Of a DNA stretch of 39,272 nucleotides, positions 22,842 to 33,710 are shown piece after piece (within the stretch, counting starts at the first letter, position 1; each line of letters begins with the position of its first letter). The position numbers were made by a program, and so were the translations under genes. This DNA is from Acetobacteraceae bacterium (lineage in GTDB: Bacteria; Pseudomonadota; Alphaproteobacteria; Acetobacterales; Acetobacteraceae): NCBI GenBank assembly GCA_019689515.1, contig JADGHI010000002.1, forward strand, positions 1 to 39,272. Direction: 5' to 3'. The notes beneath the pieces were generated by a model. It was not told the origin of the DNA and made no database searches. It saw nothing but the letters and a program-made list of their open reading frames with translations.

Positions 22842-23416
22842 ATCAGCTTCAATTGCCCCAATGGGCCAAGCGGCCCGCGGTTCCGAGCCGTCCGGACAGA
22901 CTCGCAAAGATGGACGGATCGACATCCTGGCGCAGAGGTGTCGAGTGCATGCCGGCGCGCCCCGTTCTCGTGGGGAATCATCCGGTCTCGTCTTCATTCC
23001 GCATTCGTTCTCTGAGCCGTGATGCAGCAAGCAGTGGGCGCGGAGTCTGCGCGTGGCTCAGCGACGCTCCCTGACCTGCTTGCGTCGCTTGGTGCTGCGC
23101 CCCCCAGCATTCGACCGATTGCCGAGCCGACGAGGCGGCCGTGTCTGGGCTGTCCTCCCTCGATGACCTGCCTGGCTTCAGCAGACGAGGCGGGCACGTG
23201 CCATCCCGTCCAGGCCCTCATGCCGCGGCCGGCTGGCCACCTGGTCAGCTCTTCGCCATGACAGCCCGCTGCGGCCCGCCCGGCGCGATGCGGCGGCATC
23301 CGGTGCCGCTCCCCGGCATCCATCCCGCACAGAGGCCGCCAGGCCCTTCCTCTGTACCGTTCCAGGGCGAACCATGGCGCCCGACGACGCCCAATATCCC
23401 GGCAAGGTCACGGAAC

Positions 23417-24433
23417 ATGAATCTCGCCCGTTTCCCCCGCATCCGCCTCGGCCACCTCCCCACGCCGCTGGAGCCGATGGAGAATCTCTCGAAGCACCTC
23501 GGGGGGCCCAGGCTGTGGATCAAGCGGGACGACTGCACCGGTCTCTCCACCGGCGGCAACAAGACCCGCAAGCTGGAATACCTGATGGCCGACGCGCGCG
23601 CGCAGGGCGCGGACACGGTCATCACCCAGGGCGCCACCCAGTCCAACCACGCCCGCCAGACCGCCGCCGCCGCCGCAAAGCTTGGCTTCGCCTGCTACAT
23701 CCTGCTCGAGGACCGGACGGGCTACACGGATCCCGCCTACACCCAGTCCGGCAACGTCATGCTGGACAAGCTGCACGGCGCCACCGTCTCCCGCCGCCCC
23801 GGCGGCGCGGACATGCAGGCGGAGATGGAGGCGCTCGCCGAGGAACTGCGGAAGGCCGGCAAGCGCCCCTACGTCATCCCCGGTGGCGGCTCCAACCCGG
23901 TGGGCGCCCTCGGCTATGTCGGCGCCGCGCTGGAACTGGTGGCCCAGGCTGCCGCCATGGATCTGCGGATCGACCACGTGGTTCATGCCACCGGAAGCGC
24001 CGGCACCCAGGCCGGGCTGGTGACCGGCTTGGTCGCGCTGAACAGCGGGATCCCCGTGCTCGGCATCGGCGTCCGCGCGCCGCGCGAACGGCAGGAGGCC
24101 AATGTCCTCGCCCTGGCGCAGCGCACGGCCGAGCATCTCGGCCTTCCCGCCAGCACGGTGCGCGCGGAGCACGTCCGGGCGAATTGCGACTATGTCGGCC
24201 AGGGCTACGGCATCCCGACCGAGGGCATGGTGGAGGCGGTGAAGCTGGTGGCGGAGAAGGAGGGCATCCTCCTCGACCCCGTCTATTCCGGGAAGGCCAT
24301 GGCCGGGCTGATCGACCTGATCGGCAAGGGCTACTTCAAGCCGGAAGAGAACGTGGTCTTCCTCCACACCGGTGGATCGGTGGGCCTCTTCGGCTACCCC
24401 GACGCCTTCGGCCTTCCCGCCGACGCGGCCTGA
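23417..24433 (+). CDS. PLP-dependent D-cysteine desulfhydrase / L-cysteate sulfo-lyase family protein
   Basis: [104 protein letters not shown]. Confidence 0.9.
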   Translation: MNLARFPRIRLGHLPTPLEPMENLSKHLGGPRLWIKRDDCTGLSTGGNKTRKLEYLMADARAQGADTVITQGATQSNHARQTAAAAAKLGFACYILLEDRTGYTDPAYTQSGNVMLDKLHGATVSRRPGGADMQAEMEALAEELRKAGKRPYVIPGGGSNPVGALGYVGAALELVAQAAAMDLRIDHVVHATGSAGTQAGLVTGLVALNSGIPVLGIGVRAPRERQEANVLALAQRTAEHLGLPASTVRAEHVRANCDYVGQGYGIPTEGMVEAVKLVAEKEGILLDPVYSGKAMAGLIDLIGKGYFKPEENVVFLHTGGSVGLFGYPDAFGLPADAA

Positions 24434-25354
24434 CTCAGGCCACTCACCATCGGGGCGCCAAGGCCCGGGGCAACCGAAGCCACCGAAACGCCTGGCGCCC
24501 CGCTGTGCGACGGAACGGACAACCCGGACCTTTGCGTTCCACCTGGCGGGCGCGAAGCGGCTGGAGCCTGGCCGCTGGAATTGCGTCCTGCTGCCCGCGA
24601 GGAGGTGCCTCGCTGCCATCTCGTACCTGCGGCGTGCCTTCGATCGGACAGCCGCAACGTGCGTCGGCAACGGGACCAAGATCCAGCGAGACCTGCGGCT
24701 TCGCCCGATGGCGCAGGCGTTGTCCGATTGAGTCCCCGCCGGCGCAGCTTTGACGCCGTGCCGTCGTCGCAGCGCCCCAAATCCTGCGCTTCCTCACCTC
24801 CGTTGCGGTGTCTTGCCGGCCACGGGCCGCCCTGCACGACGGGGGACGATCGACTTCGCCGCCTCGCCGAACCTTGCCCCCTGCTTCCTGCGGGTCCGCA
24901 GCCCCGGGAGCAACGGCATCTGCAAGGCCTTCGCGAAGACTTCCTACGCGACTACGCCCGGCTGAATCCAAGGCCCGACGCCATCTCCGTCCCCACCGGC
25001 AGCGCCCCACTTGGTTCGAGGGCGGCTTACCCGATGCAGTCGTCCCCCTGGGTTCATTGCCCAGCGATCGTGCAGCCTCACCGAGTGTCCGGTCTGATGA
25101 GGTGCACTCCACCCCCCTTCCACGCCCGGCCTGCCGTCCCGGCCCAGCCGCGCCGTCCGCAGTGGCCCGATCTGCGGACCACAGTGTCAATAGACGAGAA
25201 AACTCGGCCGCAGGGCATTGTGGGGAGCTGCTGGCGAGAATGGGATATTACCCCACGGGACTTAACGCCTTGCTTCTGCAGCGGCCTTAGCCTGCTCTGT
25301 TGCGGCATTCCAGGCTCGGATTGGAACGGCTGTCGGAGCACCCTGTGAGTCGGA

Positions 25355-25447
25355 TTAGCCTGGTGCTTGCGCCCTCGCGGTCACGCCGGCGAAGGGCAAC
25401 GCGCCGAGCGCCCGCAGCAGCGTCCGGCGCAGCGTCTCATCGCTCAT
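25355..25447 (-). pseudogene. Orphan signal-peptide ORF, probably remnant of an exported solute-binding protein
   Basis: Manual translation of the minus strand gives MSDETLRRTLLRALGALPFAGVTARAQAPG*: RR motif, hydrophobic core, AQA cleavage site, then stop. Confidence 0.5.
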
Positions 25448-25474
25448 CGTCCTTCTCCGCTGCCCCAAGGCCCT

Positions 25475-26242
25475 TCAGGGCATCTGCAGGCCACCGTTCA
25501 CCTCGACCACCTGCCCGGTGATGAACCCCGCCATCTCATCGGAAGCGAGGAAAAGGTACGCCCCGACGCATTCCTCGACCGTGCCGATGCGCCGCATCGG
25601 AGTCAGACGAATCGAGGCCTCAAGTTGGTGGGCGGGCATGGTCGCGGCCTGGTCGGGTTTGCCGATGACCCCGGGCGCCACGGCATTGACACGGATTCCA
25701 TACCGAGCGACTTCCTTCGCCAGTCCGCGCGTGAAGGTCGACACGAACGCTTTTGACGCTGCGTAGAGCGTCGACTTGCTTCCCCCGCCGCTCCGAGCGG
25801 CGAGGGATGTCGTTGAAATGATGGAGCCTCTGCCCCGCGCCTCCATGAACGGCAGGGCAGCCCGCGAGCAGGCAAAGACCGACCGCGCGTTCAGATTCAC
25901 GATCTCGTCGTAGAGCGCGTCGTCGATATCCCGGAGGGGATGCCGCTTCACGACGCCGCCGGCGTTGTTGACCAGCACGTCCAGCCCTCCCAGGGCGTCG
26001 TGGGCCTCCTTGACCAGCCTTGTGCAAGCCTCGACGGACCGGACATCGGCCCGCAGCGCGACGGCCTCTCCGCCGGCGGCCTGGATCTCCTTGACGACCG
26101 CCATGGCCTCCTGCTCGCTGGAATTGTAGTGCACGACGACCCGGGCGCCCTGCGCGGCGAAACCTTTCGCAACCGCGGCCCCGATGCCGGTGGATGAACC
26201 GGTGACGAGGACCGCCTTTCCCTCCAGGTCTGTGATCCGCAC
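25475..26242 (-). CDS. SDR-family oxidoreductase (GTG start)
   Basis: ITDLEGKAVLVTGSSTGIGAAVAKGFAAQGARVVVHYNSS; DVLVNNAGG; YAASKAFVSTFTRGLAKEVARYGIRVNAVAPG; C-terminus FITGQVVEVNGGLQMP. Confidence 0.95.
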   Translation of the reverse strand: MRITDLEGKAVLVTGSSTGIGAAVAKGFAAQGARVVVHYNSSEQEAMAVVKEIQAAGGEAVALRADVRSVEACTRLVKEAHDALGGLDVLVNNAGGVVKRHPLRDIDDALYDEIVNLNARSVFACSRAALPFMEARGRGSIISTTSLAARSGGGSKSTLYAASKAFVSTFTRGLAKEVARYGIRVNAVAPGVIGKPDQAATMPAHQLEASIRLTPMRRIGTVEECVGAYLFLASDEMAGFITGQVVEVNGGLQMP

Positions 26243-26295
26243 TTCTCGGTCTCCTCCGTCTAGAGCTGTATCCAGCCACTCCGCGCGCGTCAGGC

Positions 26296-27357
26296 TTACC
26301 CTGCCAATGGAGCCGTCCGTCGAGGCCCAGGAGCATCGGGCGGCGCGGCGGTCGTGCCGCGCACCACAAGTTCGAGGGGGAGCTCCGCGGGGATGCTGAA
26401 CTTCCGGCCGTCGATGCGGGCCAACAGATAGTCGGCGGCGAGCGCGCCGATCGCATGCTTGGGCGTCCTGACCGTCGTCAGTGGCGGATTGAGGTGCGCG
26501 GCGATCTCCAGGTCGCCGACCCCCACGATCGACATCTGCCCCGGCACGTCGATGCCCTGCGCCTGGGCCTCCAGCACCAGCCCGAGCGCAACGACGTCGT
26601 TGTTCGCGATCAACGCGGTGGGGATCGGTCCGCTCCGCTGAATTCGCCGGAAGGCCTCTCGGGCAGCCTCGATCCGGTATTCGGTGGAGGTCATGCGCCA
26701 CTCCGGAAGCGGAATCCCGTGCCGCCGAAGCGCGCTGCGAATGCCGTCAACGCGGGCGATGACGCGGTCGTTGTGGCGGGTCAGACCGGCGACTACGCCG
26801 ATCTCCCGGTGTCCAAGGCCGACAAGGTGGTCCACAACGAGGAGTGCGAGTGCCGCGTTGGAATAGCCGATCGTCGGGTGCTCGCTCGCCCGCGCGGGCG
26901 CCCAGGTCTGGACGAAGGGAACCGAGGCGCGCCGCAGGAGCTTGCAAAGATCCCTGCTGTGCGTCACGCCGACGAGCATCAGGCCGTCGACACCGCGCTC
27001 GATCATGGTGCGGACGCTGCGGTACTCGAGATCCTCGTCGTAGCCGAAGGTAGCGAGCAGCATCGTGTAGCCCCGCTGATCCAGGCGGTTCTGGAACGCC
27101 TCGATGGCGCCCGAAAAGATCGTGTTCGACAGGTTGGGGACGACGACGCCCAGCGCGTGGGAGCGCCTCGACGCCAGGGCCCGCGCCGCGCCGTGCGCGA
27201 TATAGCCCAGCCTCTTGGTCGCCTTGAGGACCCTTTCCCGCAGCTCCTCGCTCACCTGGGACGGATGGTTCAGGACGCGCGACACAGTTGCCGCGGAGAC
27301 CTTGGTCGCCTGCGCGACGTCCTGAATTCTGACCTTGGAGCGCCTGGCCGTGCTCAC
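26296..27357 (-). CDS. LacI-family transcriptional regulator (probable GTG start)
   Basis: KVRIQDVAQATKVSAATVSRVLNHPSQVSEELRERVLKATKRLGYIAHGAARALASRRSHALGVVVPNLSNTIFSGAIEAF. Confidence 0.95.
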   Translation of the reverse strand: MSTARRSKVRIQDVAQATKVSAATVSRVLNHPSQVSEELRERVLKATKRLGYIAHGAARALASRRSHALGVVVPNLSNTIFSGAIEAFQNRLDQRGYTMLLATFGYDEDLEYRSVRTMIERGVDGLMLVGVTHSRDLCKLLRRASVPFVQTWAPARASEHPTIGYSNAALALLVVDHLVGLGHREIGVVAGLTRHNDRVIARVDGIRSALRRHGIPLPEWRMTSTEYRIEAAREAFRRIQRSGPIPTALIANNDVVALGLVLEAQAQGIDVPGQMSIVGVGDLEIAAHLNPPLTTVRTPKHAIGALAADYLLARIDGRKFSIPAELPLELVVRGTTAAPPDAPGPRRTAPLAG

Positions 27358-27415
27358 TCGGCTCGCGGGCGATGGGCCAGGCCTCACCGGGCGCGCCATG
27401 CCGTCCCCAAGCCCA

Positions 27416-28395
27416 TCAGTTGGCGGGGGTACGGAGGTGGCACGCCACGCTGTGTCCCGAGGAATCGCCCAGCAGCGCAGGCTCCTCCTCGCGGCAGCGC
27501 GCAACGGCGATGGGGCAACGCGTATGAAAACGGCATCCCGATGGGGGATTGATCGGGCTCGGAACATCACCCTTGAGGACAACGCGCCTGCGGCGCATCC
27601 GCGGGTGGGAAACCGGAACTGCAGCCAGGAGCGCCTCGGTGTAGGGATGTCGGGGCTCTGCGAAGAGCATGTCGCGCGGCGCGGTCTCGACGATCTTGCC
27701 GAGGTACATGACGGCGACCCGGTGGCTGATGTGCTCCACCACGCCGAGGTCGTGCGCGATGAAGAGGTAGCTGAGCCCGTACTCCTCCTGCAGGTCCATC
27801 AGCAGGTTGATGACCTGGGCCTGGACCGACACGTCGAGTGCCGAGACAGGTTCGTCGGCAATGACGACGCTCGGCCCGAGGGCCAGAGCGCGCGCGATGC
27901 CGAGGCGCTGCCTCTGGCCGCCGGAGAACTCGTGCGGATAGTTGTTGCGCTGGTCCGGGCGCAGGCCGACCCGGGCGAAGAGCGCCGCGACGCGCTCCTG
28001 CTGCTCCGCCCGTGTACCGATGCCGAAGTTGATGAGCGGCTCCTGGACGATCTCTCCCGCCGTCATGCGGGGGTTGAGCGAGGAGTAGGGGTCCTGGAAG
28101 ATCACCTGCATCTTTCGCCGCTTGGCGATGAGCGCGGATCGGCTGAGGGAGGTGATGTCCTCGCCCTCCAGCACGATCCGCCCGGCGGTCGGCTCCACAA
28201 GCCGAAGGACGGCCTTTCCCACCGTGGACTTCCCACAGCCACTCTCACCGACCAGGCCGAGCGTCTCCCCTGGTGCGATGGCGAAGCTCACCCCGTCAAC
28301 CGCGTGGAGCCGGCGGCGGCCAGATCCGAAGAGGCCACGTCCGACGCTGTAATGCTTGACCAGACCCTGGACGTCGAGAACGGAGGTCTTGCCAG

Positions 28396-28399
<4 letters not shown>
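27416..28399 (-). CDS. dppF: Peptide/nickel-type ABC transporter ATP-binding protein (DppF-like)
   Basis: Walker [67 protein letters not shown]-terminal [22 protein letters not shown]. Confidence 0.93.
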
Positions 28400-29387
<988 letters not shown>

Positions 29388-29391
<4 letters not shown>

Positions 29392-30278
29392 AGCCTCCTC
29401 GCCAGCCGCGGGTCGAGCATGTCGCGCAGGCCGTCACCGAGCACATTGATCGACAGAACCATCAGCGCCAGGAAGATGCTCGGGAACAGGATGTTCCAGA
29501 AGGCGATCTGAACGTAGAGACGGCCCTCCGCGATGATGTTGCCCCAGCTCGGGATCTCTGGAGGCGTGCCGACCCCAAGAAAGCTCAGGTAGCTCTCCAG
29601 GAGGACCGCGGAGGCGGCGATGTAGGTCGCCTGCACGATCAGCGGTGCGAAGGTGCTGGGAAGGATGTGCCGGACCATCAGGCGCGGGAAGCGGGTGCCG
29701 ATAGCCGTCGCCGCCTGGATGTAAACCTGCTCGCGGACCGACAGCACGACGGACCGAACCAGGCGCACGACGCGCGGCACCTCCGGGATCGTTATGGCGA
29801 CGATAACGACCCAGATGCTGGCGCGAGTGAGGGACATCAGCCCGATCGCCAGCAGGATCCCGGGGATCGCCATCAGCCCATCCATGATCCGCATCAGGAT
29901 GGCGTCGGCCATTCGGAAGTAGCCGGCGATGACGCCGATCAGCAGCCCGATCGCGGTGCTCGCCAGCGCGACGGACGCGCCGACAACGAGGGAGACACGC
30001 CCGCCATATAGCGTCCGGCTGAAGATGTCCCGGCCGTAGGCGTCGGTGCCGAACCAGTATGCCTCGTTCGGGGGAAGCAGGCGGTCGACCACGTTCATCT
30101 CGAACGGGTCATAAGGCGCCATCCAGGGCGCAACGAGAGCCGAGAGTATCAGAATGACCAGCAGGACGGCCCCCATCGCCGGCAGGAGGTACCGCCGGAT
30201 GCGGCGCAATCTGCTGGGCCGCCGCCGGGCCGTCGGCGCAACAGCGGCCGTCGCCGCCGTCACCTCGCTTGCGGCCAT
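29388..30278 (-). CDS. dppC: Peptide-type ABC transporter permease (DppC-like)
   Basis: [71 protein letters not shown]; start overlaps the dppB stop (TAATG). Confidence 0.93.
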
Positions 30279-31219
30279 TAGTACCGGATCCTCGGATCGA
30301 GGAGGGAGTAGGCCAAGTCGATCGCAAGGTTCACCAGGACGTAGACACCGGCGATAACCAGAATGACACCTTGGATGACCGGGTAGTCGCGCTGAAGAAC
30401 GGCATCGATCGTGAGCCGGCCGATGCCCGGGACCGCGAAGACGCTCTCGGTCACGACAACCCCACCGATGAGCAAGGCGAGCCCGGTTCCGATCGTCGTC
30501 ACGATCGGCACCGAGGCGTTCTTCAGCGCATGGAGGATCAGAACGCGCGGCTCTGCCAATCCCTTGGCGCGCGCCGTGCGGATGTAGTCCTCGTTCAGCG
30601 TCTCCAGCATCGTCGCCCGCGTGATGCGCGCCAGCAACGCGGTGTAGACGAGCCCCAGTGCGACGGTCGGGAGCACAAGATGCCGGGCGAATCCGACCGG
30701 GTCCTCTGCGAGGCTGACGAAGCCCTGCACGGGCAGGAGCTCGAGGGTAAGCGAAAAGCCGATGACCAGCCCATAGCCGATCAGGAAGACCGGCACGGAG
30801 AAGGCAAGGACCGACAGCGCCATGATGCTCTGATCGATCCAGGAACCCGCCTTCCACGCGGCGACGACCCCCATGGGTATCGCGAGGGCGACCGCGAACG
30901 TCATGGTCGAGATGGAGAGGGCCAGCGTTGGCTCGACCCTCTCCAGAATCAAGCCGAGGACGGGCCGATCGAGGTAGATGGAGGTCCCGAGATCACCGGA
31001 CAGCAACTGTCCCAGCCACCAGACGAACTGCTCCGCAAGCGAGCGGTCGAGGCCGAGGCGCTCGCGGATCTGGGCGATGTCCTCGGAAGTCGCGTGGTCG
31101 CCCGCGATGATCGCGGCCGGATCGCCCGGACTCAGCCGGAGCATGAGAAAGACGATCACGGCGACCACGCCCATGACCGGTAGCGTGGCGAGGACTCGTC
31201 GGGCGACATAGGACCACAT
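30278..31219 (-). CDS. dppB: Peptide-type ABC transporter permease (DppB-like)
   Basis: MWSYVARRVLATLPVMGVVAVIVFLMLRLSPGDPAAII; DYIRTARAKGLAEPRVLILHALKNASVPIVTTIGTGLALLIGGVVVTESVFAVPGIGRL. Confidence 0.94.
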   Translation of the reverse strand: MWSYVARRVLATLPVMGVVAVIVFLMLRLSPGDPAAIIAGDHATSEDIAQIRERLGLDRSLAEQFVWWLGQLLSGDLGTSIYLDRPVLGLILERVEPTLALSISTMTFAVALAIPMGVVAAWKAGSWIDQSIMALSVLAFSVPVFLIGYGLVIGFSLTLELLPVQGFVSLAEDPVGFARHLVLPTVALGLVYTALLARITRATMLETLNEDYIRTARAKGLAEPRVLILHALKNASVPIVTTIGTGLALLIGGVVVTESVFAVPGIGRLTIDAVLQRDYPVIQGVILVIAGVYVLVNLAIDLAYSLLDPRIRY

Positions 31220-31236
31220 GGCCGGCGTCCTTCAGC

Positions 31237-32811
31237 TCATCGCTTCTCGATGTTCCAATAGACGGGAAGGCCCGCCGGCAGCACTCCGTGGATGTTGGAA
31301 CGGATCGCGATGGGCTGCGTGTATTGGCCGTACGGGATGTAGGGCAGCGATTCCCACGCACGCCGGTGGATGCGCTCCAGGATCGGGCGGCGCTTTTCAA
31401 GGTCGCTTTCGCGGGCCCACTCCGCGACCATCGCGCTCAGCTCTTCGTCGCAGGCCCAGCCTGGATTCGCGCGTTCGCACCGCGAGTTGAACCAGGTGTT
31501 GGCGGGCGGGGTCGCGGTAGTCGGGCCGCCATGCGTCGTGATGAACAGGTGGTAGCCCCCCTCGTAGGGATTGTTCCTGCTCGCCCGCCGGGACAGCAGC
31601 GTGCTCCAGTCCATCGCCTGCACGTCGACGTTCACGCCCGCACGGCGAAGGCTCTGGACGAGAACCATGGTCGCCGCGTTGTACTGAGGACGGTCCGTCG
31701 GCTGCAGGACAACGATCGGTTCGCCATTGTAGCCCGCTTCCCGGAGGAGCTGGCGCGCGCGCTCCACGTTGGGCTGGCGGAAGGGCTCGCTGCCGACCTC
31801 GGTGCCGTTCGCCGAGCCGCACATGAAGAAGGCTCCGCAGAACGGGCGGTAGAGCTGCGGATTGCCGACCACCACACGCATGAAGTCTTCCTGCCGCACC
31901 AGATGAGCCAAGGCCTGCCGGGCACGGGGATCGTTGAACGGGGGATAGAGGTGATTCGGCCTGATCAGGCCCTGGGTCCCCAGAGTGTCGATGTCAACGA
32001 TGCGGATGTTGCGGTTGCGCTGAAGCGTGGCGATGAAGTCGAGCGGGGGCGCTTCGAAGTAGTCGACCTCGCCGGAGGTCAGCGCCGCGAGTGCCGTGTT
32101 CTGGTCTGGGATGTAGAGCCACTCCACGCGCTCGACGAGGGCGCGCTTGCCGCCGGACAGGTAGTCGGCCGGCTCCTGGCGTGGCACGTAGTCCGGGTTG
32201 CGCCGGTAGACGACCCGATTGCCCGGCCTCCATTCCTCGCGGACGAAGATGAAAGGACCAGAGCCAATGGTCTCGGTCACCTGAGTATTGGGCGGGGTCT
32301 GTGCGATCCGCTCCGGCATGATGTAGGCAGGGTTCGACGGCTTGGCCAGCGTGTCGAGAACCATGCCCCAGCGCTCCTTCAAGCGGATGTCGAAGGTGCG
32401 GTCATCAACCACGTCAATCGACGCGGTGACTGCCGCCATCTGCTGGCCCATCGCGTCCCGGGCCATCCATCGCCGGAGTGACGCCACCGCGTCCTGCGCT
32501 CGGACCGCGCCCCCGTCATGAAAGCGGAGGCCAGGACGCAGCCGGATGCGGTAGACGAGACCATCCTCCAGCACCTCGTGCCCCTCCGCCATCTGCGGCC
32601 GCGGCTCGAAGCGCGAGTTCATCGCGTAGAGTGTGTCGTAGATGAGGTAGGCATGGCGGCCGGTGATGAACGCCGTCGTCCAGACCGGATCGAGGATCTG
32701 AAGGTTGGCGTGCACGACGACGCGCAGGGTGCTGGCACGGTCCTGCGCCATCGCAGCGCCGGGGCCGCCGAGGCCCAGCGCCAGGACGGCGGCCCAGAGC
32801 AAACGCTTCAT
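31237..32811 (-). CDS. dppA: Peptide-type ABC transporter substrate-binding protein (SBP family 5)
   Basis: Signal peptide MKRLLWAAVLALGLGGPGAAMAQ; LRVVVHANLQILDPVWTTAFITGRHAYLIYDTLYA; VYRIRLRPGLRFHDG. Confidence 0.93.
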   Translation of the reverse strand: MKRLLWAAVLALGLGGPGAAMAQDRASTLRVVVHANLQILDPVWTTAFITGRHAYLIYDTLYAMNSRFEPRPQMAEGHEVLEDGLVYRIRLRPGLRFHDGGAVRAQDAVASLRRWMARDAMGQQMAAVTASIDVVDDRTFDIRLKERWGMVLDTLAKPSNPAYIMPERIAQTPPNTQVTETIGSGPFIFVREEWRPGNRVVYRRNPDYVPRQEPADYLSGGKRALVERVEWLYIPDQNTALAALTSGEVDYFEAPPLDFIATLQRNRNIRIVDIDTLGTQGLIRPNHLYPPFNDPRARQALAHLVRQEDFMRVVVGNPQLYRPFCGAFFMCGSANGTEVGSEPFRQPNVERARQLLREAGYNGEPIVVLQPTDRPQYNAATMVLVQSLRRAGVNVDVQAMDWSTLLSRRASRNNPYEGGYHLFITTHGGPTTATPPANTWFNSRCERANPGWACDEELSAMVAEWARESDLEKRRPILERIHRRAWESLPYIPYGQYTQPIAIRSNIHGVLPAGLPVYWNIEKR

Positions 32812-32868
32812 GGTCTGATTCCTCCCAGATTTTGTCGCCACCGCCGGCGCGTGGCGTCTCGTGGCCAG

Positions 32869-33407
32869 TCAGTTGCAGACGCGGAACTTCGGCAGCGTCA
32901 GCTCCTCGTCCACCGTCTCGAAGATCACCTCGACACGCGCACCGACGCGCGGGGCCTCAGCCGCCATGCCAACGACACCGGAAATCGGCATCGGCCCCTC
33001 GTCGAGGCCGACGAGGTAGGGAAGATCGGCCTGGAAGCCCTCCCAACAGGCGCGGTGGAACCGCACCCAGGACAGGAGGATCCCGCGCTCCGGCGCAGCA
33101 TGGTCACAGAGGTCCGCCTCCAGCGCCGGCGCCTCGATGATCGCCATGCCGCACATCCGCCCGTGAACGGCAATTGCGCGGTCCAGCAGGGCTTCAGCCC
33201 CAGTATCTCCCCCACGCACGCGTAGAACGGCACGCGGCATGCGAGCAGGCCATCAATCTTGCTCTTGTCGAGGCCGCAATCCTCGATCGCGTTGCGGAAA
33301 GTAAGGGCGCCGCGTCCGTATTCGTCGATGTCCAGGAGGTTCCCATAGGCCGTGTCGCCGACGCCGACGATGGCGACGCGATCCTTCGGCTTTCGGAAAT
33401 CACCCAC
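32869..33407 (-). pseudogene. Chimeric remnant: thiolase N-terminus, frameshifted, joined to DUF35 OB-fold C-terminus
   Basis: Frame 1: KPKDRVAIVGVGDTAYGNLLDIDEYG...IDGLLACRVPFYACVGEILGLKPCWTAQLP. Frame 2: AVHGRMCGMAIIEAPALEADLCDHAAP followed by ERGILLSWVRFHRACWEGFQADLPYLVGLDEGPMPISGVVG...VGARVEVIFE...LPKFRVCN. Confidence 0.7.
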
Positions 33408-33535
33408 GACCGGGTTCTCCGCGTCGCGTTGCAGGCCCGCTGATCACCGGCCGGATGCCGGGCGTGACGCCCATCTCGCTTCCTCCCCTCGAAGTACTGT
33501 TGCCTTCCGCATCTTCCCGCGAACAGGCTGCGCCT

Positions 33536-33549
33536 TGAAAGCGCTTTCA
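33536..33549. promoter_or_regulatory. LacI-family operator (perfect 14-bp palindrome)
   Basis: TGAAAGCGCTTTCA, identical to its reverse complement, upstream of the minus-strand thiolase/DUF35-dpp-lacI-SDR genes. Confidence 0.75.
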
Positions 33550-33710
33550 CGAGGTGAATCTAGGCGCCAGAGATCTCGTTTGTCTACCGCCGAATTTGCC
33601 GATGCGGCTGGTGCGCTATGTAGCGAGCGCCCACGGTTTCACGCGTCAAGACTCGCATTACCAGCGCATCGGATTCGTGTCTGGCCTGAGATGGACGACT
33701 CTGGTTGGTC

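Noticed and set aside
21174-23015. 613-aa plus-strand ORF
   Set aside because: Antisense shadow of the HlyD and MarR genes.
24708-24731. MAQALSD* resembling the start of an IS630 transposase
   Set aside because: Only seven residues before a stop; could be chance.
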